Shown piece after piece: positions 1-8,619 of a stretch of 64,000 bases of DNA; the stretch's first letter is position 1; the number at the start of each line of letters is the position of its first letter. This DNA is from Fodinibacter luteus (GTDB lineage: Bacteria > Actinomycetota > Actinomycetes > Actinomycetales > Dermatophilaceae): the NCBI RefSeq assembly GCF_039541575.1, contig NZ_BAABGM010000001.1:1-64000 (forward strand). The letters are read 5' to 3'. The notes under the pieces were generated by a model. The model saw nothing but the letters and a program-made list of their open reading frames with translations. It did no database searches and was not told the origin of the DNA. A program made the translations under genes and the position numbers.

Positions 1-262
1 GGCGACCACCGACACCCACCCCTACGAACAGGCCTGTCCCACACCCGGAAAGGTCACAACCAGGTCACGATCCGACAGGCACCGCACCCACCGCCTCCAC
101 CCCACCGCCTCCACCCACCGACCCCGGCCGCGCCGCCCGAGCGCGACTCCACGCCCAGCGCAGGCCTGGCCACGCCACGGCATCCGGACGCCGGGTCCGG
201 GCTGCCGTCGCAACCCCTCGGCAGCGGTCGCCCCTCTCGACGCGCGCAGAAGTGAGACTAGG
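1..262. other. Non-coding stretch at the left edge
   Basis: I see no convincing gene here. The stretch holds a GTCAC-N6-GTCAC direct repeat at 53-68 (listed separately) and, at about 88-119, a short C-rich near-duplication built on CACCGCCTCCACC. It is probably the intergenic region between a gene outside the window and the gene at 263. Confidence 0.5.
53..68 (+). promoter_or_regulatory. MtrA-like direct repeat GTCAC-N6-GTCAC
   Basis: GTCAC occurs at 53-57 and again at 64-68 with exactly six bases between, one helical turn apart. This is the form I recall for the actinobacterial response regulator MtrA (GTNAC-N6-GTNAC). A second site of the same form lies before the M23 peptidase at 15622. 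The regulated gene here is unknown; it could be the gene at 263 or one left of the window. Confidence 0.4.
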
Positions 263-616
263 ATGATGGCTGAGTACGACGTGAACCAGGCTGCGGTCGC
301 CCGCGCGCGCGACCTCATCGACAAGCACCAGTACGTCCTCGACAGCGACTGGGGCGAGGTGCAGCCCGACGCCGCGCGCGAGAACGCCTATCTCGAGCGG
401 CACTCGTGGGCCGAGTACGGCGCGTGGCACCTCGGCCTCACGCGGGGGGCGACCGACGAGACCAAGGGCCGCTACGCCTTCGTCGTCGGCGACCTGCGCC
501 GGGTGCATCGCAGCGCCCTCATCGCCTGCGTCTACCGGGCCGGCGAGTGGCGCCACAAGGAGGTCGAGCTGGCCGCCCACGGCCTCCTCCAGCACCTCGA
601 CCGGACGAGCGGCTGA
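263..616 (+). CDS. Conserved hypothetical protein (117 aa)
   Basis: A 117-residue soluble protein rich in charged and aromatic residues, with no membrane segment or signal peptide. I recognise it as a conserved actinobacterial hypothetical protein but know no function. It contains a Trp/His-rich centre (HSWAEYGAWHLGL near residues 47-59) and ends in a helical segment (HKEVELAAHGLLQHL). Two ATG codons stand in tandem at 263 and 266; the second is equally plausible because GGATG partly serves as the ribosome site. It stands alone, 172 nt before the CoA-transferase. High codon bias and a coherent protein make the coding call firm. Confidence 0.8.
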   Translation: MMAEYDVNQAAVARARDLIDKHQYVLDSDWGEVQPDAARENAYLERHSWAEYGAWHLGLTRGATDETKGRYAFVVGDLRRVHRSALIACVYRAGEWRHKEVELAAHGLLQHLDRTSG

Positions 617-788
617 CCCTCCGAGCGACGCGCTGTCTCGTGCGGCACCTGCCCCGCGAACGGCATCCGGCTGGCACGACGTGACGGCCCCGGAGACGCC
701 GGGACGGCCCGCCCTGCCCACCGGTGCCGGGTGCCGCGTGGGAAGGTGGACGGGACCCCGCCCCTTCCACCGACGCCAGGAGCACACC

Positions 789-2018
789 GTGAGCGGACCC
801 CTCGACGACGTCGTCGTCATCGACCTCACCCGCGCCCTCGCCGGACCGCACTGCGGCATGATGCTCGCCGACATGGGGGCACGCGTCATCAAGGTCGAGA
901 GCCCCGACGGCGGTGACGAGTCCCGTGGCTGGGGTCCGCCCTTCGTCGGGCCCGACGACGAGCCGGTGTCGACGTACTTCCTGTCGTGCAACCGCAACAA
1001 GGAGTCGGTGACCCTCGACCTGAAGTCGGACGACGGCCGCGAGACCCTCGCCCGGCTCGTCACGCACGCGGACGTCCTGCTCGAGAACTTCCGGCCCGGG
1101 GTGCTCGACCGCCTCGGGTTCGACGTCGAGCGGCTCCACGAGCTCAACCCGGGGCTCGTGCTGCTGTCGATCAGCGGGTTCGGCCACGACGGCCCCGAGG
1201 GCGGGCGCCCCGGCTACGACCAGATCGCCCAGGGCGAGGGTGGCCTCATGTCGCTCACCGGCGCCGACCCCGACCACCCCCAGCGCGTCGGGGTGCCGAT
1301 CGGTGACCTCCTCGCCGGGATGTACGGCGCGTACGGGGTCGTCGCGGCCCTGCACGAGCGCACCCGCACCGGCCGGGGCCGCGTCGTCCGGACCTCGCTG
1401 CTCGCGTCCATCGTCGGGGTGCACGCCTTCCAGGGCACGCGCTACACCGTCGCCGGGGAGGTGGGGCGCGCCGGCGGCAACCACCACCCCTCCATCTGCC
1501 CCTACGGCCTGTTCACCTGTGCCGACGGGATGATCCAGCTCTCCTGCGGCAGCGAGAGCCTCTGGCAGAAGCTCGCGACCGCCTTCGGGATCGACCCCGC
1601 GGCACCGGGGTTCGCGACGAACCGCGAGCGCGTCGGCAACCGGGAGCTCGTCGTCGAGACGCTCGACGCCGCCTTCGCGGACATCCCGCAGGACGAGCTC
1701 ATGGCCAGGCTCGCCGAGCTCGGCATCCCCGCCGGTGAGGTGCGCACGCTCGACCGCGTCTACGAGTGGGAGCAGACCCGCAGCCAGGGTCTCGTCATCG
1801 ACGTCGACCACCCACTCCTCGGCCGCATCGAGATCCCCGGGCCGCCGATCCGCTTCGACGACAACGCGTTTGCCGGTGGTCGCAGCGAGCACCTCCACCC
1901 CCCGCTGCTCGGCGAGCACAACGACGCCGTCCGGGCGTGGCTCGACGCCGTCGACGCCGCCGACGCCGCCGAGGGCGCCGATCGGGGCGTCGACGCCGCC
2001 GGCGGGGCCGGTTCGTGA
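789..2018 (+). CDS. CaiB/BaiF family (class III) CoA-transferase
   Basis: Predicted family III CoA-transferase, moving CoA between an acyl-CoA and a carboxylic acid in the cytoplasm. The 409-residue length fits the family. The N-terminal Rossmann-like start (VVVIDLTRALAGPHCGMMLA) and the IKVESPDGGD and NRNKESVTLDL segments are typical. Asp144 in YDQIAQG is the expected catalytic aspartate. I chose the GTG at 789 because AGGAG lies about six bases upstream; the open frame extends back to 681 but that part is not family-like. Its stop overlaps the next gene by four bases (GTGA), so the two are translationally coupled. The substrate is not evident; the neighbouring carboxyltransferase suggests acyl-CoA metabolism. 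Confidence 0.9.
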   Translation: MSGPLDDVVVIDLTRALAGPHCGMMLADMGARVIKVESPDGGDESRGWGPPFVGPDDEPVSTYFLSCNRNKESVTLDLKSDDGRETLARLVTHADVLLENFRPGVLDRLGFDVERLHELNPGLVLLSISGFGHDGPEGGRPGYDQIAQGEGGLMSLTGADPDHPQRVGVPIGDLLAGMYGAYGVVAALHERTRTGRGRVVRTSLLASIVGVHAFQGTRYTVAGEVGRAGGNHHPSICPYGLFTCADGMIQLSCGSESLWQKLATAFGIDPAAPGFATNRERVGNRELVVETLDAAFADIPQDELMARLAELGIPAGEVRTLDRVYEWEQTRSQGLVIDVDHPLLGRIEIPGPPIRFDDNAFAGGRSEHLHPPLLGEHNDAVRAWLDAVDAADAAEGADRGVDAAGGAGS

Positions 2019-3508
2019 CCGAGCGCCCTCGCCGCCCGGGGGCCCGCGAGCTGCTCGCCGCCGTCCTCGACGAGGGCACCTTCGTGTCGTGGGACGAGGC
2101 CCCGCTCGGCGTCACCGAGCCGGACAGCGCCTACGCCGCCGAGCTCGCCGCAGCGGCGCAGCGGGCCGGCACCGACGAGTCGATCCTCACGGGAGAGGGA
2201 CGCATCCGCGGGCACCGGGTCGCGGTCGTCGTGGGCGAGTTCCGCTTCCTCGCCGGCTCGATCGGGCGCGCCGCCGCCGAGCGCGTGACGCTGGCCTTCG
2301 AGCGGGCGACCCGCGAGCGGCTCCCCCTCTTCGCCGCGCCGGCATCCGGTGGCACCCGGATGCAGGAGGGCACCCCGGCCTTCGTCACCATGGTGAAGAT
2401 CTCCGGTGCGGTCGCCACGTTCAAGGCCGCCCGGCTGCCCTACATGACCTACCTGCGCCACCCGACGACCGGCGGCGTCCTCGCCTCGTGGGGCTCGCTC
2501 GGGCACGTGACCGTCGCCGAGCCCGGCGCGACGATCGGCTTCCTCGGGGCGCGGGTCTACGAGGCGCTCTACGGCGAGCCCTTCCCCGACGACGTGCAGA
2601 CCGCCGAGAACCTCTACGCCCACGGGCTGCTCGACGCCGTGCAACCCGTCGAGGCCCTGCCCGCGATCGCCGGGCGCTTCCTCGACATCGTCCTGACCAC
2701 CCCCGACCTCACCCCCGTCGAGGACGTGCCGCGGGAACCGCTCCCCGACCTCCCCGCGTGGGAGTCGGTGACCCGCTCCCGCCACCCCGAGCGTCCCGGC
2801 GTGCGCGCCCTGCTCCGGCTCGGGGCCACTGACGTCGTCCCGCTGTTCGGCACCGGCGCGGGCGAGTGGGACCGCAGCCTGTTCCTCGCCGTGGCGCGCT
2901 TCGAGGGGATGCCGTGCGTCGTCCTCGGCCAGGACCGTCGCGCCGAGCACGCCGAGGCGCCGCTCGGACCGTCGGGGCTGCGGGTCGCTCGCCGGGGCAT
3001 GCGGCTGGCCACCGAGCTCGGGCTGCCCCTCGTCAGCGTCATCGACACGGCCGGGGCCGCCCTGTCGAAGGAGGCGGAGGAGGGCGGCATGGCGGCCGAG
3101 ATCGCGCGCTGCCTCGCCGAGCTCGTCGTCCTGCCGGTGCCGACGGTCTGCGTGCTCCTCGGTCAGGGCGCCGGAGGCGGGGCCCTCGCGCTCATGCCGG
3201 CCGACCGCGTCGTGTCCGCGCAGCACTCGTGGCTGTCGCCCCTGCCGCCCGAGGGCGCCTCAGCGATCCTCCACCGCACCGTCGACCGGGCCCCGGAGCT
3301 GGCCGAGCAGCAGCGGGTGCGCTCGCTCGACCTGCTCGAGGCGGGCATCGTCGACCGCATCGTCGCCGAGCGCCCCGATGCCGCCGCGGAGCCCGAGGCC
3401 TACTGCCGCCGGATGGCCCAGGCGATCCGGCACGAGCTGCGCACGCTCGTCGCGATGCCGTCGCCGGAGCGGCTCACCGCCCGCCGCGACCGCTGGCGTG
3501 CCCTCTGA
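2015..3508 (+). CDS. accD3: Acyl-CoA carboxyltransferase, AccD3-like (fused beta/alpha halves)
   Basis: Carboxyltransferase component of a biotin-dependent acyl-CoA carboxylase. The 497 residues contain two crotonase-like halves. The N-terminal half holds GGTRMQEGTPAF and the HPTTGGVLASWGSLGH oxyanion region near residues 110-165. The C-terminal half holds ELGLPLVSVIDTAGA and LLGQGAGGGALAL. From memory it closely resembles M. tuberculosis AccD3 (Rv0904c, 495 aa), whose substrate is not well established. No zinc-finger cysteines of the AccD type are present at the N-terminus. It starts at GTG 2015, overlapping the CoA-transferase stop. No biotin carboxylase gene is nearby, so it must borrow an AccA3-type partner. 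Confidence 0.88.
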   Translation: MTERPRRPGARELLAAVLDEGTFVSWDEAPLGVTEPDSAYAAELAAAAQRAGTDESILTGEGRIRGHRVAVVVGEFRFLAGSIGRAAAERVTLAFERATRERLPLFAAPASGGTRMQEGTPAFVTMVKISGAVATFKAARLPYMTYLRHPTTGGVLASWGSLGHVTVAEPGATIGFLGARVYEALYGEPFPDDVQTAENLYAHGLLDAVQPVEALPAIAGRFLDIVLTTPDLTPVEDVPREPLPDLPAWESVTRSRHPERPGVRALLRLGATDVVPLFGTGAGEWDRSLFLAVARFEGMPCVVLGQDRRAEHAEAPLGPSGLRVARRGMRLATELGLPLVSVIDTAGAALSKEAEEGGMAAEIARCLAELVVLPVPTVCVLLGQGAGGGALALMPADRVVSAQHSWLSPLPPEGASAILHRTVDRAPELAEQQRVRSLDLLEAGIVDRIVAERPDAAAEPEAYCRRMAQAIRHELRTLVAMPSPERLTARRDRWRAL

Positions 3509-3555
3509 CCCCCCGTGCGAGCCGCCCGGCATCCCACGTCGTCCTCTCCCTCCCC

Positions 3556-3629
3556 CGCGAAGTCAGGAGCACTCCGACCGCTCAGGGCCTCACTCGGACC
3601 TGAGCCCGCGAAGTGCTCCTGAGTCCGCG
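3556..3629. repeat. 74-bp palindromic intergenic repeat, copy A
   Basis: Imperfect palindrome with arms of about 31 bases (left 3556-3586, right 3599-3629) built around CAGGAGCACT and AGTGCTCCTGA. Copies B (20869-20942) and C (56447-56520) have exactly the same length and clearly related sequence. It sits between the convergent accD3-like gene and the DMT permease. It can fold as a long hairpin on either strand, so a bidirectional terminator role is likely; a REP-like repeat is the alternative. Confidence 0.8.
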
Positions 3630-3656
3630 AGAGACGGCACCGACGTCGGATGCCGG

Positions 3657-4598
3657 TCAGCGGGTCGGCGCCAGCGCCTCCTCGGCCGCGTCGGGCACGT
3701 CGACCGACGGGCGCCGGCTGCGTTGCTCGTGCAGCGCGAGGCCGACGACCGAGGCGAGGACGACGGCGAAGCCGAGCCACTGCGACCGGGACAGGGTCGC
3801 GTCGAAGGCGAGGATGCCCACGAGCGCCGCCGTCAGCGGGAAGGCGAGCTCCGCGAGGGTGGCCCGTGACGCCGGGGTGCGGCCGAGCGCGCGGTAGTAC
3901 AACACGAGCGCGAGCAGCCCCGGGAAGAGCACGAGCAGGAGGATGTTCGGCGCGGCGTCGAGCCCGACCGCGAGCGGCGTCGACGTGACCCCGCTGATGA
4001 CGAGCAGTGTCACGAGGCCGATCGCGAACCGCAGCGCCGTGAGGTCGGAGAACCGCAGCTCGGCGCTCGCCGCGCGGCCGAGCACCGTGCCGGCCGCCCA
4101 GAGCGCGGCGGCCCCCACCGCCAGCGCCGCGGCCTGGGCGCTCGAGACGGTGACCCCCAGCGGTTCGGGGAAGGCGAGCAGCCACGCCCCGGCCACGGCC
4201 GGCACGGCGAAGAGCGCGTAGCTCGGCCGCAGCCGCTCTCCGAGCACGACCGCGGCGAGGGCGATCGCGAACAACGGCTGGAGCTTCTGGAGCACCTGCG
4301 GCGTGATGGGGTCGCCGAGCCGGAACGCCGCGGTGAACAGCGTCGTCGCGAGCGCCGACGACCCGGCCCCGATGACGACGACGCTCACCTTCGTGCGGGT
4401 GCTCGCGGCGAGCGCCCGCCGCGCCGCCGGGACGACCCACGGGCTGACGATCACGACGAGCACGAGGTGCTCCCAGAAGACGATCGCGAGGGCGGGGTAC
4501 TCCTGGGCGAGCGGTCCGCGCCACAGGGCCGACAGCCCCCAGAACGAGGCGGCGATCGCGACGAGCCAGGTGCGGTCGGTGGCACGGGGCGGGGTCAT
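3657..4598 (-). CDS. DMT-superfamily (EamA) permease
   Basis: Integral membrane transporter of the drug/metabolite superfamily, 313 residues with about ten hydrophobic helices arranged as two EamA repeats. The first repeat starts at TWLVAIAASFWGLSALWRGP and ends with QVLQKLQPLFAIALAAVVLGE, a typical EamA signature; the second ends near residue 295. The charged C-terminal tail (HEQRSRRPSVDVPD) is cytoplasmic. The ATG at 4598 is chosen because the family-like hydrophobic start follows it directly; sequence further upstream is unrelated. The substrate is unknown. It is divergent from the carbamate kinase gene with a 222-nt spacer. Confidence 0.85.
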   Translation of the reverse strand: MTPPRATDRTWLVAIAASFWGLSALWRGPLAQEYPALAIVFWEHLVLVVIVSPWVVPAARRALAASTRTKVSVVVIGAGSSALATTLFTAAFRLGDPITPQVLQKLQPLFAIALAAVVLGERLRPSYALFAVPAVAGAWLLAFPEPLGVTVSSAQAAALAVGAAALWAAGTVLGRAASAELRFSDLTALRFAIGLVTLLVISGVTSTPLAVGLDAAPNILLLVLFPGLLALVLYYRALGRTPASRATLAELAFPLTAALVGILAFDATLSRSQWLGFAVVLASVVGLALHEQRSRRPSVDVPDAAEEALAPTR

Positions 4599-4649
4599 GG
4601 GCGACAGCCTCGCACCCCGGCCCCACCCCGGGCGACTCCTTCGGGTTGG

Positions 4650-4685
4650 GTGCTCAGGTGGTTGCCAGGGCAGCCACCTCGGCAC
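4650..4685. promoter_or_regulatory. 36-bp near-perfect palindrome in divergent spacer
   Basis: Core arms AGGTGG and CCACCT flank TGCC-agg-GCA, and the outer GTGC/GCAC extends the symmetry over 4650-4685. It lies between the divergent DMT permease and carbamate kinase genes, so it could be an operator or a leader hairpin for the permease mRNA. No family is assigned. Confidence 0.4.
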
Positions 4686-4771
4686 ACGACCTCGACGAGC
4701 CGGGGCGCAGGTGACAACCGGGCGCCCCTCGTTGGGCAGGTCCTGACAACGCCGAGCCCCGCACCGCTCCC

Positions 4772-4777
4772 TATCGT
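4772..4777 (+). promoter_or_regulatory. Possible -10 element of arcC (TATCGT)
   Basis: TATCGT fits the TANNNT -10 pattern and lies 43 bases before the arcC start. GAGGAGG just before ATG 4821 gives a clear ribosome site. No good -35 at normal spacing is visible; TGACAA at 4744-4749 is 22 bases away. Confidence 0.35.
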
Positions 4778-4820
4778 CGGGAGCCCGGGCACTCGGCGCG
4801 GGTGAGACGAGGAGGTTGCC

Positions 4821-5756
4821 ATGCGGGTCCTGCTCGCCCTCGGCGGCAACGCGATGACCGGACTCGACGGCAGCGCCACCCCTGCGGCCCAGATAGCCGC
4901 GATCGAGGTCGCCATGCAGGCCACCGCCCACCTCGTCGCCGCGGGGCACGAGGTCGTCATCACGCACGGCAACGGGCCCCAGGTCGGCAACCTGCTCGTC
5001 AAGAACGAGCTCTCGGCGCACGTCGTCCCACCCGTGCCGCTCGACTGGTGCGGCGCGCAGACCCAGGGGACCCTGGGCTTCACGATCCTCGACGCCCTCG
5101 ACGCCGCCCTCGCGACCCTCGGGGCCGCCCGCCCCGTCTCGGCCGTCGTGACCCGCACCCTCGTCGACCGCGACGACCCCGGCTTCACCCACCCGACGAA
5201 GCCGATCGGCCGCTACCTGCCGGCCGGTCAGGCCCGGCAGATGGTCGAGCACGGGCAGGTCTGGCAGGACCGCGGCGAGAAGGGCTGGCGCCGCGTCGTC
5301 GCCTCCCCGGAGCCCATCGAGGTGCTCGACGTCCCGGCCGTGCGCGCCCTGCTGGATGCCGGTCACGTCGTCGTCGCGGCGGGCGGCGGGGGCATCCCCG
5401 TCGTCCGCGACGCCGACGGCCGGCTGCGCGGCGTCGAGGCCGTCATCGACAAGGACCTCACGGCCGCCCTGCTCGCCCGCACACTCGGCGCCGACGTGCT
5501 CGTCATCGCCACCGACGTCGACCACGCCGCCGTCGGCTGGGGCACCCCGCAGCAGCGCGACCTCGGCCGGGTCACGCTCGCCGAGATGCGGGCGCACGCC
5601 GCGGACGGCCAGTTCGCCTCGGGGTCGATGGGCCCCAAGGTCGACGCCGCCACCCGGTTCGTCGCCGGTGGAGGCCCGCGCAGCGTCATCACGTCGCTGG
5701 CCCGGATCACCGACGCCGTCGAGGGCGGCTTCGGCACCGTCATCGAAGCCGACTGA
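4821..5756 (+). CDS. arcC: Carbamate kinase
   Basis: Catalyses reversible phosphate transfer between carbamoyl phosphate and ADP, giving ATP, CO2 and ammonia, or the reverse. The 311 residues match the family length. Hallmarks are the N-terminal LLALGGNAM, the THGNGPQVGNL motif near residues 50-60, VVAAGGGGIPVV near 182-193, and the late GSMGPKVDAA motif. A GAGGAGG ribosome site precedes the ATG. No arginine deiminase, ornithine carbamoyltransferase or arginine antiporter gene is adjacent, so it is not in a complete arc operon here; it may serve purine, allantoin or carbamoyl-phosphate metabolism. Confidence 0.93.
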   Translation: MRVLLALGGNAMTGLDGSATPAAQIAAIEVAMQATAHLVAAGHEVVITHGNGPQVGNLLVKNELSAHVVPPVPLDWCGAQTQGTLGFTILDALDAALATLGAARPVSAVVTRTLVDRDDPGFTHPTKPIGRYLPAGQARQMVEHGQVWQDRGEKGWRRVVASPEPIEVLDVPAVRALLDAGHVVVAAGGGGIPVVRDADGRLRGVEAVIDKDLTAALLARTLGADVLVIATDVDHAAVGWGTPQQRDLGRVTLAEMRAHAADGQFASGSMGPKVDAATRFVAGGGPRSVITSLARITDAVEGGFGTVIEAD

Positions 5757-5783
5757 GCCGGGGGCCCCCGGCACACTGGCCCC

Positions 5784-6800
5784 ATGCCGACCGCCGCCCG
5801 TCCGCCGCGCCTCGACGGCCTCGACGCCGCCCGCGGGCTGGCCGTGGTCTCGATGCTCGTCGCCCACCTCAGCCCGGTCGGCGGGCCCCTGACGGTCAGC
5901 GAGTACCTCACGGCGCCGCTGTTCGCGGTGATCATCGGCACCTCGATGGGCGTCCAGCTCGCCGAGCGCCGGCCGGCCGCCGGGCCCTTCCTGCGTGACA
6001 ACGCCGTGCGGGCGAGCGTGCTCATCGTGCTCGGGGTGCTGCTCCAGCGGGTCTACCACCAGATCGCGGTCATCCTGCCGTACCTCGGCCTCCTCGTCGT
6101 CGTCCTCGCTCCCCTGGCCCTGCTCCTGCACCGGATGCCGGTCCGCACCGTCGTCCTCTCAGCGATCCTGTCGATCGTGAGCCCGCTCGTCATGGACCGG
6201 GCGAGAGCGTGGACGGCGACGGGCGGCGACCGTCCCCGGGTGGTCCTAGAGCTCGTGCACTGGCTCGCCGCGGGCGGGTCGTACCGGGTCATCTCGCTGC
6301 TCGCGATGGCGCTCGGCGGTCTGGCGCTCGCCACCGTGCTCCGCCGCGCCGGTCGGCTGCCGGCAGCGTGGGCGGTCGGGGGCCTGCTCACGGTCGCGGG
6401 GCTGGGCACCTACCTCGTCGGCGCGCTCACCCCCGCCGGGGCGTCGGCCTACTCGGGCACGACGGCCGAGATCTCGGGTGCCACGCTCCTGGGCTGCGCG
6501 TCCGTCGTGCTCTCCTTCGGCGTCGTCCAGGTCCTCCGGGACCATGGCGCCGGGCGCGTCGCGGAACCGTTGCTCGCCACCGGGCGGCTCGCGCTCAGCG
6601 CCTACACCCTGCAGATCCTGTGGCTCGCGCTGGTCGCCGCCGTCAGGGACCAGGCCCGCGACGACACGTGGTGGGTGCTCGGGTCCAGCCTCGTCGTCGT
6701 CGTCGGCTCGTGCTGGGCCCTGGAGCGCACGTGGGGCACCGGTCCCCTCGAGTGGCTCGTGCACCGGCTGCGCCGGCCTGCTGTGCGACCGCGGGCCTGA
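5784..6800 (+). CDS. DUF418/acyltransferase-like polytopic membrane protein
   Basis: A 338-residue membrane protein with about nine hydrophobic helices. The start (RLDGLDAARGLAVVSMLVAH) is the signature of DUF418/DUF1624-type proteins (YeiB-like), and the C-terminal part (LSAYTLQILWLAL, then a WxxLERTWGTGPLEWLVHRLRR motif) is the DUF418 hallmark. These proteins are related to membrane acyltransferases but their substrates are mostly unknown. The start ATG follows a CACACT element by six bases, suggesting a very short leader. It ends three bases before the stop of the convergent purH. Confidence 0.75.
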   Translation: MPTAARPPRLDGLDAARGLAVVSMLVAHLSPVGGPLTVSEYLTAPLFAVIIGTSMGVQLAERRPAAGPFLRDNAVRASVLIVLGVLLQRVYHQIAVILPYLGLLVVVLAPLALLLHRMPVRTVVLSAILSIVSPLVMDRARAWTATGGDRPRVVLELVHWLAAGGSYRVISLLAMALGGLALATVLRRAGRLPAAWAVGGLLTVAGLGTYLVGALTPAGASAYSGTTAEISGATLLGCASVVLSFGVVQVLRDHGAGRVAEPLLATGRLALSAYTLQILWLALVAAVRDQARDDTWWVLGSSLVVVVGSCWALERTWGTGPLEWLVHRLRRPAVRPRA

Positions 6801-6802
6801 CG

Positions 6803-8431
6803 TCAGTGCGCGAAGTGGCGGGTGCCCGTGACGTACATCGTCACGCCCGCCGCCCGGGCGGCCTCGACCACCTCGGCGTCGCGCACCGACCCGCCCGGGG
6901 CGACGACGGCGCGCACCCCGGCATCGATCAGCACCTGGAGCCCGTCGGCGAAGGGGAAGAACGCGTCGGATGCCGCGACGGCGCCCCGCGCGCGCTCCTC
7001 ACCCGCGCGTGACACGGCGAGGTGGCACGAGTCGACGCGGTTGACCTGCCCCATGCCGATGCCGACGGAGGCACCGTCGCGGGCGAGCAGGACGGCGTTC
7101 GACTTCACCGCGCGCACCGCGCGCCACGCGAACTGCAGGTCGGCGAGGACGGCGTCGTCCGCCGGGTCGCCGGAGACCAGCCGCCAGTGCGCGGCGTCGT
7201 CGCCGCCGGTGACCGAGCCGTCCTCGGAGCGCACGACGGCGTCGACGCCGTCGCGCTCCTGCATGAGCAGGCCACCGCTGATCGGCCGCGTCTCCACCCC
7301 GCCACGCCGCGGTGCCGCGCACTCGAGGAGGCGGATGTTCTTCTTCGCCGTGAGGACCTCGAGCGCGTCGGCGTCGAAGCCGGGGGCCACGACGACCTCC
7401 GTGAAGATGTCGGCGACGGTGCGCGCCATGTCGGCGGTGACCGGCCGGTTCGTGGCGATGATGCCGCCGAAGGCCGAGACGGGGTCGCACTCGTGCGCCT
7501 TGCGGTGCGCCTCGGCGATGTCGGCGCCGACCGCGATGCCGCACGGGTTGGCGTGCTTGACGACGGCCACGGTCGGCAGGTCACCGTGGTCGTGGGCGGC
7601 GCGCACCGCGGCATCCGCGTCGACGTAGTTGTTGTACGACATCTCCTTGCCGTGCAGCTGACGGGCCTGGGCCAGCCCCGGCTGGGGCTGGAACCCGTTG
7701 GCGTAGAGGGCGGCTCGTTGGTGGGGGTTCTCGCCGTAGCGCAGCACCGCCGACCTGCTCCACGTCCCGCCCGCCCAGGCGGGGAAGCCGGTGCCATCGG
7801 AGGTGTCGGTGTACGCGTTGCCCATCCACGAGGCGACGTGCACGTCGTAGGTCGCCGTGTGCACGAACGCCTCGGCGGCGAGGCGCGTGCGCTGCTCGAG
7901 GGTGAAGCCGCCGCCACGCACGGCATCCAGCACGCGGCCGTACGTCGACGGGTCGGTGACGACGGCGACGCTCGGGTGGTTCTTCGCCGCCGCCCGGACC
8001 ATCGAGGGGCCGCCGATGTCGATCTGCTCGACGCACTCGTCGGGGCCGGCGCCCGAGGCCACGGTCGCGGCGAACGGGTAGAGGTTGACGACGACGAGCT
8101 CGAACGCCTCGACCCCGAGCTCGGCGAGCTGCTCGAGGTGGTCGGGCTTGCGGGTGTCGGCGAGGATGCCGGCGTGCACCCGCGGGTGGAGGGTCTTGAC
8201 CCGGCCCTCGAGGCACTCGGGGAACCCGGTGAGCTCCTCGACCCTCGTCACGGGCAGGCCGAGCGACTCGATGAGGGCGGCCGAGCCGCCGGTGGACACG
8301 AGCGAGACCCCGGCGTCGTGCAGGCCGCGGACGAGGTCCTCGAGGCCGGTCTTGTCGTGGACGGAGACGAGCGCGCGGCGCACCGGGCGGACGTCCTGCG
8401 AGGGGCCGGGGGCGGTGACGGCGTCGGGCAT
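6803..8431 (-). CDS. purH: Bifunctional AICAR formyltransferase / IMP cyclohydrolase
   Basis: Last two steps of de novo purine synthesis: formylation of AICAR with 10-formyl-THF, then ring closure to IMP. 542 residues, the usual size. The N-terminal MGS-like cyclohydrolase domain (ALVSVHDKTGLEDL, STGGSAALI, KTLHPRVHAGIL) is followed by the formyltransferase with VVKHANPCGIA (Lys/His active-site segment), SAFGGIIATNRP and, near the C-terminus, ASDAFFPFADGL. The ATG at 8431 is chosen because AAGGAG precedes it at suitable spacing and family homology starts there. A ZTP riboswitch occupies the leader. It is separated from purN by two unrelated genes. Confidence 0.97.
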   Translation of the reverse strand: MPDAVTAPGPSQDVRPVRRALVSVHDKTGLEDLVRGLHDAGVSLVSTGGSAALIESLGLPVTRVEELTGFPECLEGRVKTLHPRVHAGILADTRKPDHLEQLAELGVEAFELVVVNLYPFAATVASGAGPDECVEQIDIGGPSMVRAAAKNHPSVAVVTDPSTYGRVLDAVRGGGFTLEQRTRLAAEAFVHTATYDVHVASWMGNAYTDTSDGTGFPAWAGGTWSRSAVLRYGENPHQRAALYANGFQPQPGLAQARQLHGKEMSYNNYVDADAAVRAAHDHGDLPTVAVVKHANPCGIAVGADIAEAHRKAHECDPVSAFGGIIATNRPVTADMARTVADIFTEVVVAPGFDADALEVLTAKKNIRLLECAAPRRGGVETRPISGGLLMQERDGVDAVVRSEDGSVTGGDDAAHWRLVSGDPADDAVLADLQFAWRAVRAVKSNAVLLARDGASVGIGMGQVNRVDSCHLAVSRAGEERARGAVAASDAFFPFADGLQVLIDAGVRAVVAPGGSVRDAEVVEAARAAGVTMYVTGTRHFAH

Positions 8432-8465
8432 GGCGGGCGCTCCTTGCGGGTCGGTCGGGTCAACC

Positions 8466-8541
8466 TGCGGGGCACCCAGGCGGGCGATGCCCCGACGCGA
8501 GACTTCCCGGTGGTGCACCACCCTCGCCAGTCGTCGGGCCG
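8466..8541 (-). ncRNA. ZTP (pfl motif) riboswitch controlling purH
   Basis: Reading the minus strand, the purH leader has the conserved blocks of the ZTP riboswitch in order: GACTGGCGA, a small GGTGG/CCACC hairpin, CCACCGGGAAG, then CGCCCGCCTGGGT. These match the ZTP consensus as I recall it (GACUGGCGA, CCACCGGGGAG, CCGCCUGGGC). The aptamer senses ZMP/ZTP, the AICAR nucleotides that build up when folate one-carbon supply limits PurH, so induction of purH is the logical output. The aptamer ends about 25 nt before the ribosome site AAGGAG, which favours translational control; I see no clear terminator stem. Confidence 0.85.
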
Positions 8542-8542
8542 C

Positions 8543-8571
8543 AGTCTACCGAGGACGACGTGCTCGCCCCA
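8543..8571 (-). promoter_or_regulatory. Promoter upstream of the purH riboswitch
   Basis: On the minus strand TAGACT (8543-8548) is a good actinobacterial -10. It sits a few bases before the first conserved riboswitch nucleotides, placing the start site right at the aptamer. The -35 region (8566-8571, TGGGGC) is weak. Confidence 0.55.
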
Positions 8572-8619
8572 CCCCGGCCGTGGGTGCGGAAACGGTCGCC
8601 CCGGCCACCACGTCGGCAC

